Source: Pelotomaculum_B sp964543575 (lineage in GTDB: Bacteria > Bacillota > Desulfotomaculia > Desulfotomaculales > Pelotomaculaceae). Taken from it: a stretch of DNA of 8,487 nt. Position numbers and translations under genes: made by a program. The notes beneath the pieces are model-generated. The model searched no databases and was not told where the DNA came from. It saw only the letters and a program-made list of their open reading frames with translations. Below, piece by piece: positions 1-5,141 of this stretch. The stretch is from NCBI GenBank assembly GCA_964543575.1, contig CAZIYV010000140.1:1-8487 (forward strand). Reading direction: 5' to 3'. Each line of letters begins with the position of its first letter. Within the stretch, counting starts at the first letter, position 1.

Positions 1-8
1 AGGATAAT

Positions 9-344
9 TCATCTATGTAAAGGGTCTCCATAAACAGAAACCACGGATTCTTTTTCTTCTTCATAAACGGAAGTTACCGATTCGTTCTCTTCTTCATCAC
101 CTGATAGTACAGGCTCATTGTCTTCATTATATACGGATGTTGTTACAGACTCGTCATCTTCCTCATTAGAGGCCTCCGCAGTTAGGTCCGAATCAGGAGA
201 TGAGCTATTTTCTTGATTGGCGGAAACCGTATATCCATTTGATTCAGCAAACAGTGTTCCTGGGAAAATACAGTTTGTAAAAGACATAATCAGCAAGATA
301 GTAAGGAAAAATCTCAACCTTTTTTTGGTTCTAGAAAAAGACAT
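9..344 (-). CDS. Small exported acidic repeat protein, function unknown
   Basis: A 111-residue protein that I do not recognise. Residues 1-33 look like a signal peptide: a basic start (RTKKRLR), a hydrophobic core (FFLTILLIMSF) and an LFA cleavage site before ESNG, so it should be exported. The mature part is low-complexity and very acidic, with three degenerate repeats, ESVTTSVY (65-72), ESVTSVY (88-94) and ESVVSVY (99-105), separated by Glu/Asp runs. There is no catalytic motif or membrane anchor. The cysteine at 25 does not sit in a proper lipobox. The start is supported by AAAGGGG at 354-360, nine bases before the ATG. The stop is only 8 bases from the window edge, and another frame stays open past it, so this could be the front of a longer, frameshifted protein. 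The AT-rich composition differs from the genes to the right. A sigma-H-type promoter lies upstream. Confidence 0.6.
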   Translation of the reverse strand: MSFSRTKKRLRFFLTILLIMSFTNCIFPGTLFAESNGYTVSANQENSSSPDSDLTAEASNEEDDESVTTSVYNEDNEPVLSGDEEENESVTSVYEEEKESVVSVYGDPLHR

Positions 345-410
345 GTTCGGGTTCCCCTTTCAAAACATTAGTAATAATTAGATTTAGCTCCTACCTTCTA
401 CATTCATGTC

Positions 411-439
411 TATTTCTGTATAATATTGCTATTTCCTGC
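411..439 (-). promoter_or_regulatory. Candidate sigma-H promoter for the exported repeat protein
   Basis: On the minus strand GCAGGAAAT (431-439) fits the Bacillus sigma-H -35 consensus RnAGGAwWW at every position. After 11 bases comes ACAGAAATA (411-419), which fits the -10 consensus RnnGAATww except for one base. Transcription would start near 404 and leave a leader of about 60 bases before the ATG at 344. An overlapping sigma-A reading (TATTAT at 420-425) is possible but has no matching -35. The match is by eye; usage is inferred. Confidence 0.5.
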
Positions 440-458
440 TAAAATACTGGAAAAATAT

Positions 459-485
459 TCCGACATATCTAAACTGGGTTCGACA
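459..485 (-). promoter_or_regulatory. Two Spo0A-box-like sites upstream of the sigma-H promoter
   Basis: The minus strand carries TGTCGAA (479-485), an exact match to the Bacillus 0A box, and TGTCGGA (459-465), one base off. They have the same orientation and start 20 bp apart, about two helical turns. Relative to the predicted start near 404 they fall around -55 and -75, where activating 0A boxes are often found at sporulation promoters. The spacing and orientation make chance less likely, but 7-bp sites are weak evidence alone. Confidence 0.4.
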
Positions 486-500
486 TTTTTTACTATTTTT

Positions 501-517
501 GTTTTAACGTTTAAAAC
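501..517. repeat. Short AT-rich inverted repeat (7-bp arms)
   Basis: GTTTTAA (501-507) and TTAAAAC (511-517) are perfect inverted arms around CGT. The repeat lies upstream of the Spo0A-like boxes. It could be an operator, but such a short AT-rich dyad can arise by chance. Confidence 0.3.
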
Positions 518-580
518 TCTTCTCGCAAACCCCCGTTCGGGACTTCCATATTAAGATGATGCCCATGCTGGGCTTACATG

Positions 581-617
581 AATTAAAAGGCTGTCGACGT
601 TACTTTGTCGACAGCCT
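581..617 (-). terminator. Rho-independent terminator of the xerD-deoB-deoA direction
   Basis: A perfect 11-bp stem, AGGCTGTCGAC (588-598) against GTCGACAGCCT (607-617), has an 8-base loop. Read on the minus strand it is followed by TTTTAATT (581-588), a usable though short U-tract. It lies about 57 bases after the deoA stop. On the plus strand the stem is followed by GGGATAATT, so the minus-strand reading is preferred. Confidence 0.7.
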
Positions 618-627
618 GGGATAATTA

Positions 628-647
628 TAAAGGATAATTATCCTTTA
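628..647. repeat. Perfect 20-bp AT-rich palindrome
   Basis: TAAAGGATAATTATCCTTTA is a perfect palindrome with no central spacer, placed between the deoA stop and its terminator. The half-motif GGATAATTAT also appears directly repeated just to the left (619-628). The core resembles Fur-family operators (GATAATnATTATC), but the central base of the 7-1-7 pattern is missing. It may be an operator or an RNA 3'-end structure; I cannot decide. Confidence 0.45.
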
Positions 648-673
648 ATTAGAATTACTACCTTTTCAAGTTT

Positions 674-1987
674 TTATATATTTTTAGGTACGGTGCCGAT
701 TATCAGCGGCCTTGGTTCCGGGTTTTTTAATCCGATAGTGTATGCGCGCAGGACAGTCTCTCTAACCTGTTCCAACTGCCCCAGGTCGTTAGCGTGTATC
801 GCCGCTAAATTTTCACCCACCTGGACGGGATCACCCACTTTTTTGTTTAATACCAGGCCGACAGACAGGTCTATCCGCGCATCTTTCTTTTCCCTGCCCG
901 CGCCCAGCAGCATGGCGGAGCGTCCCACCTCTGCCGCGTTAATTGACTGGACATAGCCGGCCATAGGCGCGGGTATGTCATGAACTGAATTTGCCGCGGG
1001 CAGGCGCCATCCCTCACTGGTCACCCGCGGGTCACCACCCTGGGCGGAGATTAATTCTTCAAACTTTTCCAGCGCTTTACCGCTCTTTAGCAGCTTGACC
1101 AACTCCGACTCGCCTTCTGCCAGACTGGCCGATCTCCCTGCCAGAAAGAGCATGGTCGAGCCCAGAGCCAGGCATAGTCTCAGCAGATCCGGGGGACCTT
1201 CACCTTTTAATGTGTCAATCGCCTCTTTAACTTCCAGGGCATTACCCACAGCACGACCCAGGGGTTGGTCCATATCGGTGACTACCGCCACGGTGCGCCG
1301 GCCTACCTGGTTGCCTATCCCCACCATGGTACGGGCCAACTCGAAGGCGCTTGCGGTGTCCTTCATAAACGCCCCGCTGCCCACCTTCACGTCGAGAACA
1401 ATAGCGTCAGCGCCCGCCGCGATCTTTTTACCCATAATACTGCTGGCAATGAGGGGCACGCTGTCAACGGTAGCCGTGACATCACGCAAAGCGTACAACT
1501 TTTTGTCAGCCGGAGCCAGATTGCCAGTCTGAGCTACTACCGCGGCGCCGACCCCGCGCACCTGCTCAATAAACTGTGCTGGCTGAAGCGCGACGATAAA
1601 GCCTGGAATAGACTCCAGTTTGTCCACCGTGCCGCCCGTGTGGCCCAGTCCCCGGCCTGACATCTTGGCCACAGGCACCCCTGCGGCAGCCACCAGGGGT
1701 ACCAGTACCAGGGTGGTTTTGTCCCCGACCCCACCGGTGCTGTGTTTGTCCACCTTTATCCCTGGTATGCCGGAAAGATCGGCCCGGTCTCCGGAGTCGC
1801 AGATGGCCATGGTCAGATCGGCGGTTTCCCATTCATTCAGGCCGCGAAAAAAAACTGCCATCAGCAGAGCAGCGGCCTGGTAATCAGGGATTTCGCCGGA
1901 ATTATAGCCATTGATAAAATATTCTATTTCAGCCTTGGTCAGCTCCCGGCCTTCTCTCTTTTTTAAAATCAAGTCATACATGCGCAT
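674..1987 (-). CDS. deoA: Pyrimidine-nucleoside phosphorylase (Pdp/DeoA family)
   Basis: Cytoplasmic enzyme that splits thymidine, deoxyuridine and, in the Gram-positive Pdp type, uridine with phosphate into free base and (deoxy)ribose-1-phosphate. Its 437 residues match the usual length of about 433-440. An all-alpha N-terminal domain is followed by the phosphate-binding motif KHSTGGVGDK (81-90) and the conserved KMSGRGLGHTGGT (108-120). The pyrimidine-binding residues known from Bacillus-type PyNP are at the expected places: Arg168 (in LRDV), Ser183 and Lys187 (in ASSIMGKK). The C-terminal alpha/beta domain is complete. The start at the first ATG has AGAGGAAG about 7 bases upstream; a second ATG two codons on is less well placed. 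It follows deoB by 72 bp on the same strand, so its sugar-phosphate product is the next gene's substrate. Whether it is Pdp or a strict thymidine phosphorylase cannot be settled here, though sequence and lineage favour Pdp. Confidence 0.95.
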   Translation of the reverse strand: MRMYDLILKKREGRELTKAEIEYFINGYNSGEIPDYQAAALLMAVFFRGLNEWETADLTMAICDSGDRADLSGIPGIKVDKHSTGGVGDKTTLVLVPLVAAAGVPVAKMSGRGLGHTGGTVDKLESIPGFIVALQPAQFIEQVRGVGAAVVAQTGNLAPADKKLYALRDVTATVDSVPLIASSIMGKKIAAGADAIVLDVKVGSGAFMKDTASAFELARTMVGIGNQVGRRTVAVVTDMDQPLGRAVGNALEVKEAIDTLKGEGPPDLLRLCLALGSTMLFLAGRSASLAEGESELVKLLKSGKALEKFEELISAQGGDPRVTSEGWRLPAANSVHDIPAPMAGYVQSINAAEVGRSAMLLGAGREKKDARIDLSVGLVLNKKVGDPVQVGENLAAIHANDLGQLEQVRETVLRAYTIGLKNPEPRPLIIGTVPKNI

Positions 1988-2023
1988 AGTGGCTCTTCCT
2001 CTCTACCCTTAAAAAATAAACGT

Positions 2024-2071
2024 TTTAGGTTGCCTTTAAGGAATCATTGTTTCTTTAGGTTATCCTTTAAG
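2024..2071. repeat. Near-duplicate of the deoB 3' end
   Basis: TTTAGGTTGCCTTTAAG (2024-2040) closely repeats TTTAGGTTATCCTTTAAG (2054-2071), the latter covering the last codons and stop of deoB. The copies differ by one substitution and one indel, about 30 bp apart. It looks like a small local duplication in the deoB-deoA spacer, with no evident function. Confidence 0.4.
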
Positions 2072-3235
2072 CACCTTTGGCCAGAAGCTCTCACCTATGT
2101 CGAATTCTAGACCGAAAATTTCCGCGACTGTGGCGGTGATGTCCGCAAAGGTTTCCCTCACTCCAAGATTTACTCCCCCCTGCAAATGCTTGCCGTATAC
2201 AAGCAGGGGCACATATTCTCTGGAGTGGTCGGTTGACTCGGTGGTGGGATCACAGCCGTGGTCGGCGGTAATAATAAGCACATCATTTTCTAGCAGCGAT
2301 TTAATCAGTTCAGGGAACCAGCGGTCTAATTCTTCCAGCGCGTCAGCGTATCCCCTGGGGTTGTTGCGGTGGCCGTACAGCATATCAAAATCAACCAGGT
2401 TGATAAAAACAAACCCATCAGTGTCAGATTGAAGCAGTTTTAAAACCTTGTCCATACCGTCGGCGTTGCCTTTGGTCGGGATCGCCTCAGTTACGCCCTC
2501 CCCGTCAAAAATATCCCTGATCTTGCCCACCGCGGTAACCTTAACCCCATTTTCCTTCAACAAATCCAATAGCGTCTGGCCCGGCGGCTTAAGGGAAAAA
2601 TCATGCCGGTTAACCGTCCTGCGAAAATCACCCGGCTTTCCCTCAAACGGCCTGGCTATCACCCGTCCCACAGCGTGCTCACCGGTCAGCATTTCCCGGG
2701 CTGTACGGCAGATCCTGTACAGCTCTTCCAGCGGAATAATCTCCTCGTTCGCCGCCACCTGGAAAACACTGTCCGCGGAAGTGTACACTATAGGATAGCC
2801 TGTTGCCATATGTCTGGCGCCAAGCTCTTCTATGATGGCGGTGCCGGAAGCGACTTTGTTGCCAAGAACCGGCCGGCCGATCCTCTTTTCAAAGGCTTTT
2901 ATTAAATCAGGTGGGAAGCCATGGGGATAAACCGGGAATGGGCGTTCCAGGATGATCCCCGCCATCTCCCAGTGGCCGGTGGTGGTGTCTTTGCCGGCTG
3001 ATTTTTCCGCCATGCGTCCGAAGGAAGCCCTGGGGCTGGCGACCGGCGGCACACCTTCGATTTGAATTATATTTCCCAAACCAAGACTGCCCAGGTTCGG
3101 CATTTTAAGCCCCCCCACAGCGCGGGCTATATTGCCCAGGGTGTTGCTCCCGGTATCCCCGTAATCACCGGCGTCCGGCAGTTCACCCACCCCGACGCTG
3201 TCCAGCACCAACAAAGCTACCCGTTTAGTTTTCAT
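2060..3235 (-). CDS. deoB: Phosphopentomutase DeoB
   Basis: Cytoplasmic Mn-dependent enzyme that interconverts ribose- or deoxyribose-1-phosphate and the 5-phosphate, linking nucleoside phosphorolysis to central carbon metabolism. It has 391 residues, normal for the family. The alkaline-phosphatase-type metal site is complete, judged against Bacillus cereus DeoB: Asp12 (LVLDSVGVGE), Asp284 and His289 (VDFDMLYGHR), Asp325 and His326 (TADHGCDP), and His337 (STDHSRE). The phosphorylated threonine corresponds to Thr84 in GKDTTTGHWE. The cap domain lies between, about residues 95-215. The ATG start has GGAGGAAG five bases upstream, close to ideal. It sits between xerD (55 bp upstream) and deoA (72 bp downstream), all on one strand; xerD-deoB adjacency is also found in Bacillus (ripX-drm). 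A hairpin lies between xerD and deoB. Confidence 0.97.
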   Translation of the reverse strand: MKTKRVALLVLDSVGVGELPDAGDYGDTGSNTLGNIARAVGGLKMPNLGSLGLGNIIQIEGVPPVASPRASFGRMAEKSAGKDTTTGHWEMAGIILERPFPVYPHGFPPDLIKAFEKRIGRPVLGNKVASGTAIIEELGARHMATGYPIVYTSADSVFQVAANEEIIPLEELYRICRTAREMLTGEHAVGRVIARPFEGKPGDFRRTVNRHDFSLKPPGQTLLDLLKENGVKVTAVGKIRDIFDGEGVTEAIPTKGNADGMDKVLKLLQSDTDGFVFINLVDFDMLYGHRNNPRGYADALEELDRWFPELIKSLLENDVLIITADHGCDPTTESTDHSREYVPLLVYGKHLQGGVNLGVRETFADITATVAEIFGLEFDIGESFWPKVLKG

Positions 3236-3261
3236 ATGACTTCCTCCGAATGTTTTTTAGT

Positions 3262-3280
3262 CGTGAGACGTGGTCTCACG
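3262..3280. repeat. Hairpin and heptamer-repeat element between xerD and deoB
   Basis: CGTGAGAC (3262-3269) and GTCTCACG (3273-3280) are perfect 8-bp inverted arms around GTG, 10 bases after the xerD stop and just before the deoB ribosome binding site. On the minus strand two tandem heptamers (GACGTGG, GACGTGA) precede the inverted copy, so the whole block 3261-3290 is built from one short unit. No U-tract follows, so it is not a standard terminator. It may be a degenerate intergenic repeat or an mRNA processing or stability hairpin. Confidence 0.5.
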
Positions 3281-3290
3281 TCCCACGTCG

Positions 3291-4178
3291 CTATGCGCGG
3301 GGATGGCTGCGGTTATAAATCTCTTTCAACTTGTTCCTGGTCAGGTGAGTATATATTTGGGTGGTGCTGATATCGGCATGCCCCAGCATTTCCTGAACCG
3401 ACCTGATATCCGCCCCATTTTCCAGCAAATGCGTGGCGAAAGAATGCCTCATTGTATGCGGGGTAATTTCTTTGTTAATCATGGCCTTTTGTGCGTATTT
3501 CTTGATAATCTTCCAAAAACCCTGACGCGTCAGCCTCCTGCCATGCTGGTTCAGAAATACAGCCTTGGCGCCTTCCGGCCTGATTAGTTTGCTTCTGCCG
3601 CGCGCCAGGTATTCTTCCAGAAAGCGGGCGGCCACGTCACCCAGCGGCACGAGCCGTTCCTTGTTGCCTTTGCCAAAGCAGCGGATAAAGCCGTTTTTTA
3701 TATGTGCCTGCTCCAGATTCAGAGACACCAGTTCGGAGACCCTGATCCCGGTAGCGTAAAGCACCTCCAGCATGGCTTTATCTCTTATCCCCGCAGGTTC
3801 GCTAATCGATGGTTGTCCCAGTAACAGGTCAACTTCCTCTACCGTTAGTACCCTGGGCAGCTTTTGGGGCGATTTTGGCGAGTCCAGTTCCCCGGTTGGG
3901 TCACTCTGCAGCTTTCCTTCCCTGATCATGTACCTGTAAAAAGAGCGCAATGCCGCCAGGTGACGGGAGATCGTCGCCGGTGAGCGGCCGTCTAATTGCA
4001 GTTTGTACAGGTACGACATAACCGTGTCCCTGTCAGCCTGCTCCAGCGATATTAAGCCTTGCTTGCGGCAGAATAAAATGTACCCGTTTAAATCTGTCCT
4101 GTAAGAAACCAGGGTGTTCTCAGCCAGCGCCCGCTCTACGGCCAGGTGGTAGATGAACTCTTCCAGATACCTCTCCAT
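3291..4178 (-). CDS. xerD: Site-specific tyrosine recombinase XerD
   Basis: Recombinase that with XerC resolves chromosome dimers at dif near the closing septum. Its 295 residues are the standard XerC/D length. The N-terminal SAM-like core-binding domain spans about 1-90 and the catalytic domain about 108-285. The catalytic set is complete: Arg146 (ATGIRVSEL), Lys170 (GKGNKER), His241 and Arg244 (HTMRHSFATHLL), His267 (MLGHADI) and the nucleophile Tyr276 (TQIYTHLT). XerD rather than XerC is chosen from the THLTRNKLKEIY ending with a short HPRA-type tail and the spoIIM-xerD-deoB context known from Bacillus; the two paralogues are similar, so this is not absolute. The ATG has only a modest ribosome site (GGGGTAA). 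A strong terminator upstream, after spoIIM, implies a separate promoter within 4179-4249, which I could not identify. Nothing suggests a mobile-element integrase. Confidence 0.93.
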   Translation of the reverse strand: MERYLEEFIYHLAVERALAENTLVSYRTDLNGYILFCRKQGLISLEQADRDTVMSYLYKLQLDGRSPATISRHLAALRSFYRYMIREGKLQSDPTGELDSPKSPQKLPRVLTVEEVDLLLGQPSISEPAGIRDKAMLEVLYATGIRVSELVSLNLEQAHIKNGFIRCFGKGNKERLVPLGDVAARFLEEYLARGRSKLIRPEGAKAVFLNQHGRRLTRQGFWKIIKKYAQKAMINKEITPHTMRHSFATHLLENGADIRSVQEMLGHADISTTQIYTHLTRNKLKEIYNRSHPRA

Positions 4179-4249
4179 TGCTTACCCCGCTTTTTATTTG
4201 AAAGTATCAGATTCGAAATTCTCTTGCCTCAGTAAGGTATCACAAACTG

Positions 4250-4282
4250 GAAATAAAAAAATAGAGTCTCGGATAGACTCTA
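4250..4282 (-). terminator. Rho-independent terminator of spoIIM
   Basis: On the minus strand TAGAGTCT (4275-4282) pairs with AGACTCTA (4262-4269) around a 5-base loop and is followed by TTTTTTTATTT. This is a canonical intrinsic terminator about 35 bases after the spoIIM stop. It separates spoIIM transcription from xerD. Confidence 0.85.
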
Positions 4283-4317
4283 CTTCCACGCAGACCAAAA
4301 GATTCCTTTTTAAGCTA

Positions 4318-4947
4318 TTAAAACATATAATTAGCCGCCATCTTCACCAAAAAAGGCGTAAAATAAACTTCTACCAGACCGGCCGCCGCCGCGCAGGCCA
4401 TCACCAACAGCATCAGGCTGCTGTACACCACAAAACTAGGCCAGACCAGGACCTTTGAGTTATAGAACCGTCTGGCCAGGAGCAGGGCAAAGGACAGTGA
4501 CGCCACCCCACCCATCAGAAGCGCCGGAATCAGAAAAATATTCTGAGGCAGCACCGCTGTAATTGCCAGGATAATGCCCTGGACACTCTTCTCCCTAGCC
4601 AGAAAGTAAATGGTGAAACCCAATACAAAGCCGCGGGTAAAAATGATCCCGAGGATCACCGGAATGCCTATAACGGTTAGCCCCAGCAGGTATACCGCCA
4701 GAATGACCATCAGGTCGTTATATAAAACATCCCTCAGTGCTTTAACCGGATCAACTTCAAGCGCGCCAGCCTGCTGCAGGAATTGGTCCAGGTAACTGCC
4801 CAGTTCAAGCGCCTGGTCCGACTGCATTTTTTGCACACCGTAAACCCCGGCGGCAAAGCCAAGCCCAAACACAAGCAGGATTGTTAAATAGACCGGCCAA
4901 CTTTGACGCAGGGAAGCAGCCCAGATCCCCCCAAACCGTTTAAGCAA
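4318..4947 (-). CDS. spoIIM: Stage II sporulation protein M
   Basis: Integral membrane protein of the SpoIIM family. In Bacillus it works with SpoIID and SpoIIP in the mother cell as the DMP complex that remodels septal peptidoglycan for engulfment. From the chosen TTG start it has 209 residues, close to the roughly 214 of Bacillus. Hydrophobic segments lie at about 18-38, 79-101, 102-117, 123-157 (probably two passes) and 170-192. The family-like LPQNIFLIPALL stretch is in the fourth region and there is a soluble loop between the first two. The same frame has a GTG 11 codons upstream (4978-4980, giving 220 residues), but that GTG has no ribosome site, while TTG at 4945-4947 follows AGGGGGAG by five bases. 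A candidate sigma-E promoter lies at 5027-5055 and a strong terminator follows the gene, so it is probably monocistronic. It diverges from the mciZ-like gene. Confidence 0.9.
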   Translation of the reverse strand: MLKRFGGIWAASLRQSWPVYLTILLVFGLGFAAGVYGVQKMQSDQALELGSYLDQFLQQAGALEVDPVKALRDVLYNDLMVILAVYLLGLTVIGIPVILGIIFTRGFVLGFTIYFLAREKSVQGIILAITAVLPQNIFLIPALLMGGVASLSFALLLARRFYNSKVLVWPSFVVYSSLMLLVMACAAAAGLVEVYFTPFLVKMAANYMF

Positions 4948-4952
4948 CCTTA

Positions 4953-4960
4953 CTCCCCCT
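4953..4960 (-). promoter_or_regulatory. Ribosome binding site that favours the TTG start of spoIIM
   Basis: AGGGGGAG on the minus strand ends five bases before TTG at 4945-4947. The competing upstream GTG at 4978-4980 is preceded by GCGGCTTGAGCT, without a purine-rich site. This supports the shorter SpoIIM. Confidence 0.6.
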
Positions 4961-4995
4961 ATCACCGCGAACTTTAACACAGCTCAAGCCGCAGC

Positions 4996-5085
4996 TGCCA
5001 GACTGCCGGTTGTCTGTCCATGTATATTCTTATGGGCGTCCGTAAATTTTTATGACGGAGTGGACAATTTTCCGGCAGCCTGGCA
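4996..5085. repeat. Imperfect 25-bp inverted repeat framing the spoIIM/mciZ divergent promoters
   Basis: The left arm (4996-5020) and right arm (5061-5085) match as inverted copies at 19 of 25 positions. TGCCAG, CTGCCGG and GTCCA on the left pair with CTGGCA, CCGGCAG and TGGAC on the right; mismatches cluster in one 6-base block. The 40-bp centre contains a second small dyad (TCCGT 5039-5043, ACGGA 5055-5059) and both elements of the spoIIM promoter. The predicted transcripts start outside or at the edge of the arms, so this is more likely a DNA-level element or duplicated promoter sequence than an RNA hairpin. Confidence 0.5.
5027..5055 (-). promoter_or_regulatory. spoIIM: Candidate sigma-E promoter of spoIIM
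   Basis: On the minus strand TCATAAA (5049-5055) is followed after 14 bases by CATAAGAA (5027-5034). The Bacillus sigma-E consensus is about KMATATT, 13-15 bases, CATACAAT. The key ATA and CATA cores and the spacing fit; the outer bases are poorer. spoIIM is a sigma-E gene in Bacillus, which raises the prior. The predicted start is near 5019, giving a leader of about 70 bases to the TTG. Confidence 0.45.
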
Positions 5086-5111
5086 TAACCTGGCCTGTGG
5101 GTACATATATT
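5083..5111 (+). promoter_or_regulatory. mciZ: Candidate sigma-E promoter of the mciZ-like gene
   Basis: GCATAAC (5083-5089) and CATATATT (5104-5111) are separated by 14 bases. They match the sigma-E consensus at 5 of 7 and 6 of 8 positions, with both the ATA and CATA cores present. The start would be near 5118, leaving a leader of about 24 bases with the ribosome site. Bacillus mciZ is sigma-E controlled, so the match agrees with the gene's identity. The assignment is inferred. Confidence 0.5.
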
Positions 5112-5141
5112 AGTCCTGCCGTTAGTGAAGGGGGATTACAA

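Larger units (their letters stand above)
345..673. other. Gene-poor AT-rich interval between deoA and the exported repeat protein
   Basis: This 329-bp stretch has no convincing gene. From right to left it holds a perfect 20-bp palindrome (628-647), the stem-loop terminator of the deoA unit (581-617), a small hairpin GCCCA-tgc-TGGGC (561-573), an inverted repeat GTTTTAA-cgt-TTAAAAC (501-517), two Spo0A-box-like heptamers (479-485, 459-465), a candidate sigma-H promoter (411-439) and the ribosome binding site of the exported protein (354-360). Segment 486-580 has some GC-rich, hairpin-forming sequence (for example CCCGTTCGGG) that I cannot assign. It lies upstream of the predicted promoter, so it should not be part of that transcript's leader. 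Confidence 0.5.

Noticed and set aside
486..580. Riboswitch or small RNA in the GC-richer hairpin-forming part of the left intergenic region
   Set aside because: Short hairpins exist, but no recognisable conserved core of a known riboswitch class is visible, and the segment is upstream of the predicted promoter.
592..598. TGTCGAC in the deoA terminator as a third Spo0A box
   Set aside because: It is part of the perfect terminator stem and differs from the 0A box at the last base; the stem explains it.
693..1966. Several plus-strand open frames opposite deoA, and similar ones opposite deoB, xerD, the M20 gene and kor genes
   Set aside because: They lie antisense to genes with complete catalytic motifs, show low-complexity Arg/Ser/Pro-rich translations, and lack ribosome sites.
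3291..4178. XerD as an integrase of a mobile element
   Set aside because: Standard XerD length and motifs, conserved chromosomal neighbours spoIIM and deoB, and no attachment-site repeats or phage genes.
4179..4249. Sigma-A promoter for xerD (TTGTGA with AGAATT at 17 bp)
   Set aside because: The -10 is too poor to support a call, although a promoter in this interval is expected because of the upstream terminator.
5052..5141. Longer version of the mciZ-like gene from an ATG at 5052
   Set aside because: The extra 30 residues show no similarity to MciZ, there is no ribosome site before 5052, and that start would lie upstream of the predicted promoter. The ATG at 5142 has a strong ribosome site and begins the homology.
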